Assembly (NCBI RefSeq): GCF_011250645.1
Contig: NZ_JAANNO010000003.1
Coordinates: forward strand, 340,117-404,116
Reading direction: 5' to 3'
Origin: Motilibacter aurantiacus
GTDB taxonomy: Bacteria; Actinomycetota; Actinomycetes; Motilibacterales; Motilibacteraceae
Length of the DNA stretch: 64,000 bases
The notes below the pieces were generated by a model that saw nothing but the letters and a program-made list of their open reading frames with translations, did not search any database and was not told the origin of the DNA. Position 1 is the stretch's first letter. Every line of letters begins with the position of its first letter. Of the stretch, positions 52,543 through 59,689 are shown in pieces. A program made the position numbers and the translations under genes.

Positions 52543-52977
52543 TCACGCGGGGAGGACGCGCACGGTGCGCTCGCCACTGAAGGACGCGTCGAGCGTGTCC
52601 ATCATCACCTGGTAGCGCTGCCGTCCGACCGGGCCGGCCCTGAAGCTCACCGAGTAGCGCCCGCTCGCCGACAGCCGGCCCGTGGCCACCTGCTTCCAGG
52701 ACCTGGCCCGGGCGTCCCACCGGGACACGAAGAAGCGCAGCCGGTCACCGGCCGCCTGTGCGGTGCCGGTCAGGGTCAGCGTGCGCCCGGCGACGACCGT
52801 GCTCGGGCCGTTGACGGTCACCGCGGGCCGCGTCGCCGCGTCGGCGGAGGAGCTGACGAGGGCGGCCAGGGTCGCGGCCACCACGGCGATCAGCACGGCC
52901 AGGGCGACGTAGCGCACGGACTTCTCCCGGAAGCCGCGCATGCTGCTCGACCCCCGACGTGCCTGCTGACGGGCCAT
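52543..52977 (-). CDS. Secreted Ig-like domain protein
   Basis: 144 aa. Signal/anchor VRYVALAVLIAVVAATLAAL, cleavage near SADAA, then a beta-sandwich-like domain, PAVTVNGPSTVVAGRTLTLT, RLRFFVSRWDARARSWKQVA, with GRYSVSFRAGPVGRQRYQVM. Resembles bacterial Ig/PKD repeats that occur singly in exported proteins. ATG with GAGGAGACACAC upstream. Function unknown. Confidence 0.75.
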   Translation of the reverse strand: MARQQARRGSSSMRGFREKSVRYVALAVLIAVVAATLAALVSSSADAATRPAVTVNGPSTVVAGRTLTLTGTAQAAGDRLRFFVSRWDARARSWKQVATGRLSASGRYSVSFRAGPVGRQRYQVMMDTLDASFSGERTVRVLPA

Positions 52978-53054
52978 GTGTGTCTCCTCGATCCTCGCGC
53001 GCCCGAGGTGGGCGCCCCGCAGACGGAGCCGCGGGGCATCCCCTTGATACAGCC

Positions 53055-54683
53055 TCAGCGCTCCAGCAGCGCGCGGACGTCGGCCAGCTGCACGTCGAGC
53101 CACTTCTTGACGTCGTTCTCGCGCACCACCCGGGCGGCTGCCGAGCTCAGGCCGCGCCGCTCCTCCCGGCTCATCGTGAGCGCGGTGTAGAGCGCGTCGG
53201 CCTGCTGCTGGACGTCGAAGGGGTGCAGGGTCACGGCGAACGCCCCGAGCTCCTCGTACGCGCCGGTGCTCTCGGACAGCGCGAGCACGGCGTCGCGACG
53301 GGTGACGGCGACCGCCTCCTTGGCCACGAGGTTCATCCCGTCCGCGATGGAGTTGACCATGAGGACGTCGCAGAGGGTGTACGCCGCCACAGCCGTCGGG
53401 AAGTCCTCCTGCAGCCGCAGGTCGATGGGGCCGTTGCCCTCCCGCGTGTACTTCGCGTTGACCCGCGCCACCACCGCCCCGATCTGCCCGACGTAGTCGA
53501 TGTACTCGGGCACGTCGAGCCGGCTCGGCTGCAGGAAGGCGAGGAACCGCACCTTGCCGACCAGCTCGGGGTGCTGCTCGAGCAGGAGGCCGAAGGCGAG
53601 GAACCCGCGCACGATGTTCTTCGACGGGTCGGTGCGGTCGACGCGGAGCAGGAACTGCTGACCCTCCGAGCAGAGCTCGGCCTCGAGCACCTCGGCCCGC
53701 TCCCGCACGGCCGGCGACGCCGCCAGCTCCTCCAGGCTCCCGACGTCGATGGAGATGGGGTAGGTCCGCGCCGACACCTTGCGCGCCCCGACCTGGACGG
53801 TCATCTCGGTGAGGTCGACGGCCAGACCGAGCAGCTCCTGGGCGCAGAGCAGGAAGTTGCGCGCGAACCGCTCGGTGTGGAAGGCGACGACGTCGTTGCC
53901 CAGCAGCCCGTGGAGGAGCCGTTCGCGGACGTCCTTCGGCAGCACCCGCCAGGCGTCCGGGCCCGGCCAGGGGATGTGGACGAAGTGCGTGATGACCGCG
54001 TCGGGGCACGTCTCCCGGACACGCTCGGCCACGAGGTAGAAGTGATAGTCGTGCAGCATGACGAGCGCACGGCCGTTCCTGGCTTGTACTTCGCTGATGA
54101 TGGTTTCGGCGAACTGCTCGTTGACCTTGACGTAGCCCTCCTCGAAGGCCTCCCGCTCGCGCTGCCCCAGCACCGGTGAGGTGGCGAGGCCGTAGAGGCC
54201 GTGCTGGACGAACCACAGCAACGGGTTGGCGACCACCGTGTAGAAGTCCTCGTGGGCCTTGGGCTCGACGTCGACGAGACGGATCCCCAGGCACGGCGTC
54301 CCGGTGCCCTCCGCCGCCTCCTCGGCGGTCGCGATGCGCGGAGTGGCCTCCATGACGAGCGGGATGTCCTCGCCCTCGTGCTCGCGGGCGACGGCGATGT
54401 CCTCCTCGGTGGACGCCGCGGCGACCCAGACCGCGTCGTCCAGCTGGCCGGCCAGCCCGACGAGGGCGGTCACCAGGCCGCCTGCCCCGCGCCGGGCCGT
54501 ACGCCGTCCGCCCTCACGTCGGAAGGAGACGGGCGCGCGGTGGGAGAGAAGGACGACGGGCAGGCCGAGGCGGCGCGCTGTCGTGGTCGCGTCGGGCACC
54601 TCGGTGCTGTGGGCGCCGTCGACGGTGCTGTGGGCGCCGTCGTCGGTGCTGTCGGGAGCTGCGGGCGGGTTCGGGCTGGTCAC
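53055..54683 (-). CDS. otsA: GT20 trehalose-6-phosphate synthase-like glycosyltransferase
   Basis: 542 aa. N-terminal loop VVLLSHRAPVSFRREGGRRT followed by GAGGLVTALVGLAGQLDDAV, the HDYH motif VMLHDYHFYLVAERVRETCP, FVHIPWPGPDAWRVLPKDVR, then VDRTDPSKNIVRGFLAFGLL and VNSIADGMNLVAKEAVAVTR. These fit the GT20 family, but the N-loop SHRAPV differs from the OtsA SNRLPV. It may use UDP-glucose with another acceptor (glucosylglycerol or a cyclitol). The first ~35 residues are low complexity, encoded by a 21-bp tandem repeat. No otsB beside it. GTG start. Confidence 0.75.
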   Translation of the reverse strand: MTSPNPPAAPDSTDDGAHSTVDGAHSTEVPDATTTARRLGLPVVLLSHRAPVSFRREGGRRTARRGAGGLVTALVGLAGQLDDAVWVAAASTEEDIAVAREHEGEDIPLVMEATPRIATAEEAAEGTGTPCLGIRLVDVEPKAHEDFYTVVANPLLWFVQHGLYGLATSPVLGQREREAFEEGYVKVNEQFAETIISEVQARNGRALVMLHDYHFYLVAERVRETCPDAVITHFVHIPWPGPDAWRVLPKDVRERLLHGLLGNDVVAFHTERFARNFLLCAQELLGLAVDLTEMTVQVGARKVSARTYPISIDVGSLEELAASPAVRERAEVLEAELCSEGQQFLLRVDRTDPSKNIVRGFLAFGLLLEQHPELVGKVRFLAFLQPSRLDVPEYIDYVGQIGAVVARVNAKYTREGNGPIDLRLQEDFPTAVAAYTLCDVLMVNSIADGMNLVAKEAVAVTRRDAVLALSESTGAYEELGAFAVTLHPFDVQQQADALYTALTMSREERRGLSSAAARVVRENDVKKWLDVQLADVRALLER

Positions 54684-54800
54684 GGGGTGTGCCTACCCCG
54701 GGCCGCCACGGTGGCACGCGCCGAAGAACTCCTCGTCACCACGGTTGGCCGCCGGGTGAGGTGGGCAGGCTTGTCGCGCGCGAGTCGAAGGAGACCTGGC

Positions 54801-55160
54801 ATGGAGATCACTCTGGACCACGACGGGAGCCGACCCGCCGTCCTCCCCCCTCCTCGACCTGCCGTCACGGCGACCGCGCCGTCGATCGTCCGCCATCCCC
54901 CTCTCCAGGTGCGCCGGCGAGTCGTGCTGATCGGGCCCGACGGTGACGGCCCGCTGGTCCGGCAGCGCATCGCCGAAGCGGTCCGCGTCACCGAGAGCGG
55001 CAGCGTCGTCGTCATCGACGCGAGCGACCTGGAGCACGCGCCCGCCGACCTGGTGGACTTCCTGCGCTTCGCCGACGGGGCCGTCCAGCGCCGTGGCGGC
55101 ACCCTCTCGATCGAGCCCGCGGACGGGCTGATGGCCCAGCAGCTGCGCGCCGCCGGCTGA
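54801..55160 (+). CDS. STAS-like domain protein
   Basis: 119 aa. The second half, GSVVVIDASDLEHAPADLVD, FLRFADGAVQRRGGTLSIEP, reads as a single STAS/anti-anti-sigma-type fold, though the phosphorylatable Ser position (usually in DLSGV) is not evident. An N-terminal ~35 residues are Pro-rich. ATG with GAAGGAGACC. Stands alone, divergent from the GT20 gene. Role in partner-switching is possible. Confidence 0.6.
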   Translation: MEITLDHDGSRPAVLPPPRPAVTATAPSIVRHPPLQVRRRVVLIGPDGDGPLVRQRIAEAVRVTESGSVVVIDASDLEHAPADLVDFLRFADGAVQRRGGTLSIEPADGLMAQQLRAAG

Positions 55161-55199
55161 CCCCGGCCGCACCGGCTGACCTCCGCACTGCCGCGGCCG

Positions 55200-56714
55200 T
55201 CAGCGCCCGAACACCGCGTACGCGTCGCGCCCCTCCGTCTTGGCGCGGTACATGGCGGTGTCGGCGTGCCGCAGCAGGGACCCCACCTCGTTGCCGTGCT
55301 CGGGGTAGACCGCGATGCCGATGCTGACGGTGACCTGGGCCCGCACGTCCTGGAAGACGATCGGCTCGGCGAGCGCGGCCCGGATCCGCTCGGCCAGGCC
55401 GACCGCGCCCGGCTCGTCGATGCCGTCCGCGACCACGACGAACTCGTCGCCGCCCAGCCGGCCCACCGCGTCGGTCTCGCGCACCTCCGCCGCGATGCGC
55501 TGGGCGGCCGCCCGCAGCACCCCGTCGCCGACCTCGTGCCCGTGGGTGTCGTTGACCGCCTTGAAGCCGTCGAGGTCGCAGAAGAGCACCGCCCCGTGCG
55601 GCGCGTCCCGTGCCAGCACGGCGCCGAGCCGCTCGTAGAGGCTCGCCCGGTTGGCCAGCCCCGTCAACGGGTCCTGGCGCGCCCGCCGGTCCAGCTCGGC
55701 CTCGGCCAGGTGCCGGTCGGTGACGTCCTCGACCTGGGTCAGGGCGTAGAGGGCGACCCCGGCCGCGGAGCGGATGACCGCCGTCGTCGCCGCGATCCAG
55801 ATGTCCTCGCCCCCCGCGCGCTGCCAGCGCATCTCGCGGCGGCGTACCGCCGGCGCCTCCGCTGCGGCGAACAGCGCCCGGCGGCCCGCCGCGGCCTCCG
55901 CGTCGCGGTCCGCAGCCGCCGCCAGCAGGTCCAGGGGTCGAAGGCGGCAGAGCTCGTCGGCCGAGTAGCCGGTGATGCGGGCGAGCTGCTCGTTCACCCG
56001 CAGGAAGCGCTCGGGGCCCTCGGGGCCGAGCTCCAGCATGGCCATGCCGACCCCGGCCCCCTCGAAGGCGAGCCGGAAGGCCTCCTCGCTCGTCGCGAGC
56101 CGCTCCTGGTTCTGCCGCAGCTGCTCGGCCAGCCGGGCGTTGGCCAGGGCTACCCCGGCCTGCGTCGCGAAGACCTCGAGCAGCTCCCGCTCGACCGGCC
56201 GCGGGCGGCGGCCGTGACGCGGCAGGTCGACCGAGAGCATGCCGAGCAGCTCCCCCGAGGAGGAGTAGAGCGGTGCGAAGAGCGCGTCGAGCGGGTGCCA
56301 GGCACCGGGCTGCTCGGGCGCCGCTATGGCCGGGACCCAGCTGGACTCGACGACCTCCGGCGGGACCCGGTCGTGGGGCACGAAGCGCAGCGCTCCCCAG
56401 CGCTCGGCGACCGTGAACTCCTTGTCGTAGGCGTCCGCGGCCTGCACCCGGCCGAGCAGGGCCTGCCGGGCGTCGTCCGGGCCGGCGACCGCAAGGGTCT
56501 CGAACCTCGCGTCGGCCCGCACGATGCTCAGGGCCGCGACCTCGAACCCCACGCCCTCGACGACGCCCTCGACGATGGCCTGCAGGGTCTCCTGCAGGGT
56601 CTGGGCCCGCCCCACACGCCCGAGCGCCCGGTAGAGGCTGCGCAACGCGGTCAGGGGTACGTCGATCTCGGGCTCCTGCACACGACCTCCGCAACGTTGC
56701 GACAGCACAGACAT
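55200..56714 (-). CDS. GAF-PAS-GGDEF diguanylate cyclase
   Basis: 504 aa, cytoplasmic. GAF domain (about 20-190; VPAIAAPEQPGAWHPLDALF), PAS domain (about 205-330; AFEGAGVGMAMLELG, FLRVNEQLARITGYSADELC), then GGDEF (about 345-500) with DPLTGLANRASLYERLGAVL, FCDLDGFKAVNDTHGHEVGD, and active-site GRLGGDEFVVVADG. The inhibitory RxxD I-site is present five residues before GGDEF (RETD). It should make c-di-GMP in response to signals from its GAF/PAS domains. No EAL domain. Confidence 0.93.
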   Translation of the reverse strand: MSVLSQRCGGRVQEPEIDVPLTALRSLYRALGRVGRAQTLQETLQAIVEGVVEGVGFEVAALSIVRADARFETLAVAGPDDARQALLGRVQAADAYDKEFTVAERWGALRFVPHDRVPPEVVESSWVPAIAAPEQPGAWHPLDALFAPLYSSSGELLGMLSVDLPRHGRRPRPVERELLEVFATQAGVALANARLAEQLRQNQERLATSEEAFRLAFEGAGVGMAMLELGPEGPERFLRVNEQLARITGYSADELCRLRPLDLLAAAADRDAEAAAGRRALFAAAEAPAVRRREMRWQRAGGEDIWIAATTAVIRSAAGVALYALTQVEDVTDRHLAEAELDRRARQDPLTGLANRASLYERLGAVLARDAPHGAVLFCDLDGFKAVNDTHGHEVGDGVLRAAAQRIAAEVRETDAVGRLGGDEFVVVADGIDEPGAVGLAERIRAALAEPIVFQDVRAQVTVSIGIAVYPEHGNEVGSLLRHADTAMYRAKTEGRDAYAVFGR

Positions 56715-56720
56715 CGTGCC

Positions 56721-57074
56721 TCACCCGAGGCCGCGGCCGGTGTCCCCCGTCCCCAGCCCGCGGACGAGGTCGAGCAGGGCGCGCACCGGGTCCGGCGCCG
56801 CCTGCTCCGGAGTGAGCAGGGTCCAGGTCTGCCCGGCCCGCTCGAGCGCGATCTCGACCTGGAAGCCGTCGGGCACGCCGGGCGGCAGCTGCAGCCCCTG
56901 GCCCAGGTAGGCCTGCGACGCCGCCGCCAGCTCGCGCAGCCGGGCCGCCTCCTCCGGCGGCAGGTCCGCCTCGGCCAACGACCAGGTGCGCACGATCCCC
57001 GCGAAGCCGCCGCTGCGGCGGACGACCACCCGGAGCCCGGGGTCGCCGGCCTGCCCACCCGGCCCCTCGCTCAC
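56721..57074 (-). CDS. Emfourin-type protealysin inhibitor
   Basis: 117 aa. VVVRRSGGFAGIVRTWSLAE, the family's strand-turn signature, followed by LPPEEAARLRELAAASQ and FQVEIALERAGQTWTLL. Emfourins bind and inhibit M4 proteases of the protealysin group and are normally encoded next to them. The GTG start overlaps the M4 protease stop (GTGA), so they are co-translated. No signal peptide, hence intracellular inhibition. Confidence 0.85.
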   Translation of the reverse strand: MSEGPGGQAGDPGLRVVVRRSGGFAGIVRTWSLAEADLPPEEAARLRELAAASQAYLGQGLQLPPGVPDGFQVEIALERAGQTWTLLTPEQAAPDPVRALLDLVRGLGTGDTGRGLG

Positions 57075-58147
57075 GCCGCCACCCCCACGCCCCGCCACGC
57101 CCCGCGCACGGCCTCGGTGGCGCCGTCGAACGCGGCGGCCGCACGCACGGTGGCCTGGGCGAAGGTGGTGAACCGGGCGGTCGAGCTCAGCGCGGGGTCG
57201 GTCAGCGCGGCGTACCAGACCCGGCCGGCGACATCCCAGGCGTGGCCGCCGAGGGCGAGCGCGGCCAGGTGGAAGGCGCGGTTCGGGATCCCCGAGTTGA
57301 TGTGGACGCCGCCGTTGTCGGCCAGCGTCTCCACGTAGTCGTCCATGTGCCCGGGCTGCGGGTCGCGGCCCCCGAGCCGCTCGTCGTCGTACGCCGTCCC
57401 CGGCGCGGCCATCGAGCGCAGGGCAGTCCCACGTACGCCCGGGAGCAGCAGGTCCTCGCCGATCAGCCAGTCGGCCTGCTCGGCCGTCTGCCCCAGGGCG
57501 CGCTGCTTCACCAGCACCCCGAACACGTCCGAGACCGACTCGTTGAGCGCGCCGGACTGGCCCTGGTAGACGAGCTGCGCCTCGAACTGGGTGACGCCGT
57601 GGGTCAGCTCGTGGGCTATCACGTCCAGCGAGGCGGTGAAGTCGCCGAAGAGCTCGCCGTCGCCGTCGCCGAACTGCATCTGCTCGCCGTCCCACTGGGC
57701 GTTGTCCCAGTGGTCGCCGACGTGCACCGAGGCCACGAGCGGCATGCCGCGGTCGTCGATGGAGTCCCGGTCGAACAGGTCGGCGTAGAAGCCGTACGTC
57801 TCCCCCAGCCCGTCGTAGGCACGGTCCACCGACGCGTCCCCGGTCGGCCCGGCCCCCTCCGCCCGCGCGAGCCGGCCGGGCAGGCTCCCGGTGCTCGCGT
57901 CGTAGACGGTGCGCCGCGGGGTCAGGATGCCGGTGACCCGGGCCGGGACGGGGGCGGCGCTGCGGCTCGGCGCGGAGACCAGCTGGGCCTGCGCCCGGGT
58001 CGTGCGGAAGGACGTGTCCAGCGAGAGCGTCCCCACCGCCCAGTCGCGCTGGGCCGGGGTGCCGTGCCGGACGATCGCCTCCAGCAGGTAGGGCGGCACG
58101 ACCGAGCACCTGGGCCGGGGGCACGGCGGCCGATGGCAGGGCGTCAC
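57071..58147 (-). CDS. M4-family thermolysin-like metalloprotease (protealysin group)
   Basis: 358 aa. Protealysin-type short N-terminal precursor (PPYLLEAIVRHGTPAQRDWA, VGTLSLDTSFRTTRAQAQLV), then the catalytic domain: HELTHGVTQFEAQ (zinc site near residue 179), GALNESVSDVFGVLVKQRA (third ligand), and GGVHINSGIPNRAFHLAALA (catalytic His). No signal peptide, consistent with an intracellular protealysin. GTG with GAGGAGAGGGCC. Co-translated with its inhibitor downstream. Confidence 0.93.
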   Translation of the reverse strand: MTPCHRPPCPRPRCSVVPPYLLEAIVRHGTPAQRDWAVGTLSLDTSFRTTRAQAQLVSAPSRSAAPVPARVTGILTPRRTVYDASTGSLPGRLARAEGAGPTGDASVDRAYDGLGETYGFYADLFDRDSIDDRGMPLVASVHVGDHWDNAQWDGEQMQFGDGDGELFGDFTASLDVIAHELTHGVTQFEAQLVYQGQSGALNESVSDVFGVLVKQRALGQTAEQADWLIGEDLLLPGVRGTALRSMAAPGTAYDDERLGGRDPQPGHMDDYVETLADNGGVHINSGIPNRAFHLAALALGGHAWDVAGRVWYAALTDPALSSTARFTTFAQATVRAAAAFDGATEAVRGAWRGVGVAA

Positions 58148-58243
58148 GGCCCTCTCCTCCCGCGAGCGAGTGTCGTCCCCGGAGCGTAGGGTTCGGCCCG
58201 CGCCGCGACCAGCCGGCCCGGCGCGCCGGAAGGGGGCGGGGCG

Positions 58244-59113
58244 GTGGGCAGGGTCACGGCGCGGCGCCCGGTCGTGCGGGTGGGGCTCGACAGCGTCACC
58301 ACGCGCCCGGACACCCTCGCGGTGGAGGAGCCGCTGGAGGTCCGGGTCGGCGGGCGGGCCTTCGCCGTCACCATGCGGACCCCCGGCCACGACGTGGAGC
58401 TCGCGCACGGCTTCCTCGTCGGCGAGGGTGTGGTCCGCCGGCCCGAGGACGTCCTCGCCGCGCGCTACTGCGCCGGGACCGACGACACCGGCGCCAACAC
58501 CTACAACGTGCTCGACGTCGCGCTGGCCCCGCACGTCCCACCGCCCGACGCCTCCCTCGAGCGCTCGACCTACACCACCAGCTCGTGCGGGGTGTGCGGC
58601 AAGGCCAGCCTGGACGCGGTGCGCGTCGCCACGACGTACGACATCGCCGGCGACCGGGTCACCGTCGACGCCGACGTCCTCGCCGGGCTGCCGGACGAGC
58701 TGCGCCGCGCCCAGCAGGCGTTCGACCGCACGGGCGGGGTGCACGCGGCCGGGCTGTTCACGCCGGACGGGCAGCTGCTCTGTGCCCGGGAGGACGTCGG
58801 CCGCCACAACGCGGTCGACAAGGTCGTGGGATGGGCGCTGCTGCAAGGGCGGCTGCCCCTGCGCGGCTGTGTCCTGCAGGTGAGCGGGCGGGCCTCGTTC
58901 GAGCTGGTGCAGAAGGCCGCCCTGGCCGGGGCCCCCGTCCTGTCCGCCGTGTCCGCGCCCTCGAGCCTCGCCGCCGACCTGGCCGAGGAGGTCGGCATGA
59001 CCCTGGCCGGGTTTGTCCGGGGAGGCACCTTCAATCTGTATTCGGGAGCCGCGCGGGTGCGCGCCCCGGCGAATACCCCGGCCGCAGCCGAGCCTTCTTC
59101 CCCGTCCGGGTAG
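58244..59113 (+). CDS. fdhD: Formate dehydrogenase accessory sulfurtransferase FdhD
   Basis: 289 aa. Sulfur-relay protein that delivers sulfur for the sulfurated molybdenum cofactor of formate dehydrogenase. Cys motif [16 protein letters not shown] near residue 122, [20 protein letters not shown] and [20 protein letters not shown] are diagnostic, with [23 protein letters not shown] start. No formate dehydrogenase or other Mo genes in the window. Confidence 0.93.
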   Translation: MGRVTARRPVVRVGLDSVTTRPDTLAVEEPLEVRVGGRAFAVTMRTPGHDVELAHGFLVGEGVVRRPEDVLAARYCAGTDDTGANTYNVLDVALAPHVPPPDASLERSTYTTSSCGVCGKASLDAVRVATTYDIAGDRVTVDADVLAGLPDELRRAQQAFDRTGGVHAAGLFTPDGQLLCAREDVGRHNAVDKVVGWALLQGRLPLRGCVLQVSGRASFELVQKAALAGAPVLSAVSAPSSLAADLAEEVGMTLAGFVRGGTFNLYSGAARVRAPANTPAAAEPSSPSG

Positions 59114-59251
59114 TTAGCGGTGAATTTCTAGATATCGCGGTTTGAAGTGATGCGAACACACCAGGCGAGGGAGCGCCGGAGGTGTCAGCATGGAACCGCG
59201 GAATTCAACGGTGTCTCCGCGCGGGTCGACCCCGGTCGGGAGGAGGGCGTC

Positions 59252-59689
59252 ATGAGGCAGGACACGGTCGTGCGCGTCCTGCTCGTCGACGACGACGACG
59301 AGGTCCGGGCCGCCCTGACCGAGGTCATCGAGGACGACCCGCGGTTCGAGGTGGTCGCCGCGGGCCGGGACGCCCCCGACGCGGTCCGGCTCGCGCAGGA
59401 GCACCGGCCGGACCTGGTCCTGCTCGACGTGCGCATGCCCGGGGGCGGGGTCGCCGCGGCGCAGGCGCTGCGCCGCGACGCCCCCGACGGGGTGCTCGTC
59501 GGCGTGTCCGCCCACGCGGACGCGGCCACCGTGGAGCAGATGGTGCGGGCCGGCGTCGTCGGCTTCTTCACCAAGGGCCAGCTCGGCGCCGACCTGCCGG
59601 ACAAGCTCCACCTCTGCGTGCGCGGCCACGTCGTGCTCGCGGCCGACACCGCCGCGGTCGCCCTGCGCCGCGTGCTCACGTCCCACTGA
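59252..59689 (+). CDS. Receiver-only response regulator
   Basis: 145 aa. A single REC domain with acidic cluster VRVLLVDDDDEVRAALTEVI, phospho-acceptor Asp in LVLLDVRMPGGGV, conserved Ser/Ala VGVSAHADAATVEQM and Lys in GFFTKGQLGADLPD. No output domain. ATG with GGGAGGAGGGCG. It converges with the histidine kinase gene (14-base overlap), a likely cognate pair. The 138-base gap after fdhD holds an AT-rich patch (59112-59160) that may be its promoter. Confidence 0.87.
   Translation: MRQDTVVRVLLVDDDDEVRAALTEVIEDDPRFEVVAAGRDAPDAVRLAQEHRPDLVLLDVRMPGGGVAAAQALRRDAPDGVLVGVSAHADAATVEQMVRAGVVGFFTKGQLGADLPDKLHLCVRGHVVLAADTAAVALRRVLTSH

Noticed and set aside
52478..53055. HAD phosphatase as OtsB
   Set aside because: Its motifs are beta-phosphoglucomutase-like HAD-IA, not the trehalose-phosphatase cap type, and one unrelated gene separates it from the GT20 gene.
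59112..59160. AT-rich patch after fdhD as a mobile-element scar or attachment site
   Set aside because: No flanking repeats or integrase; a promoter for the receiver gene is the simpler reading.
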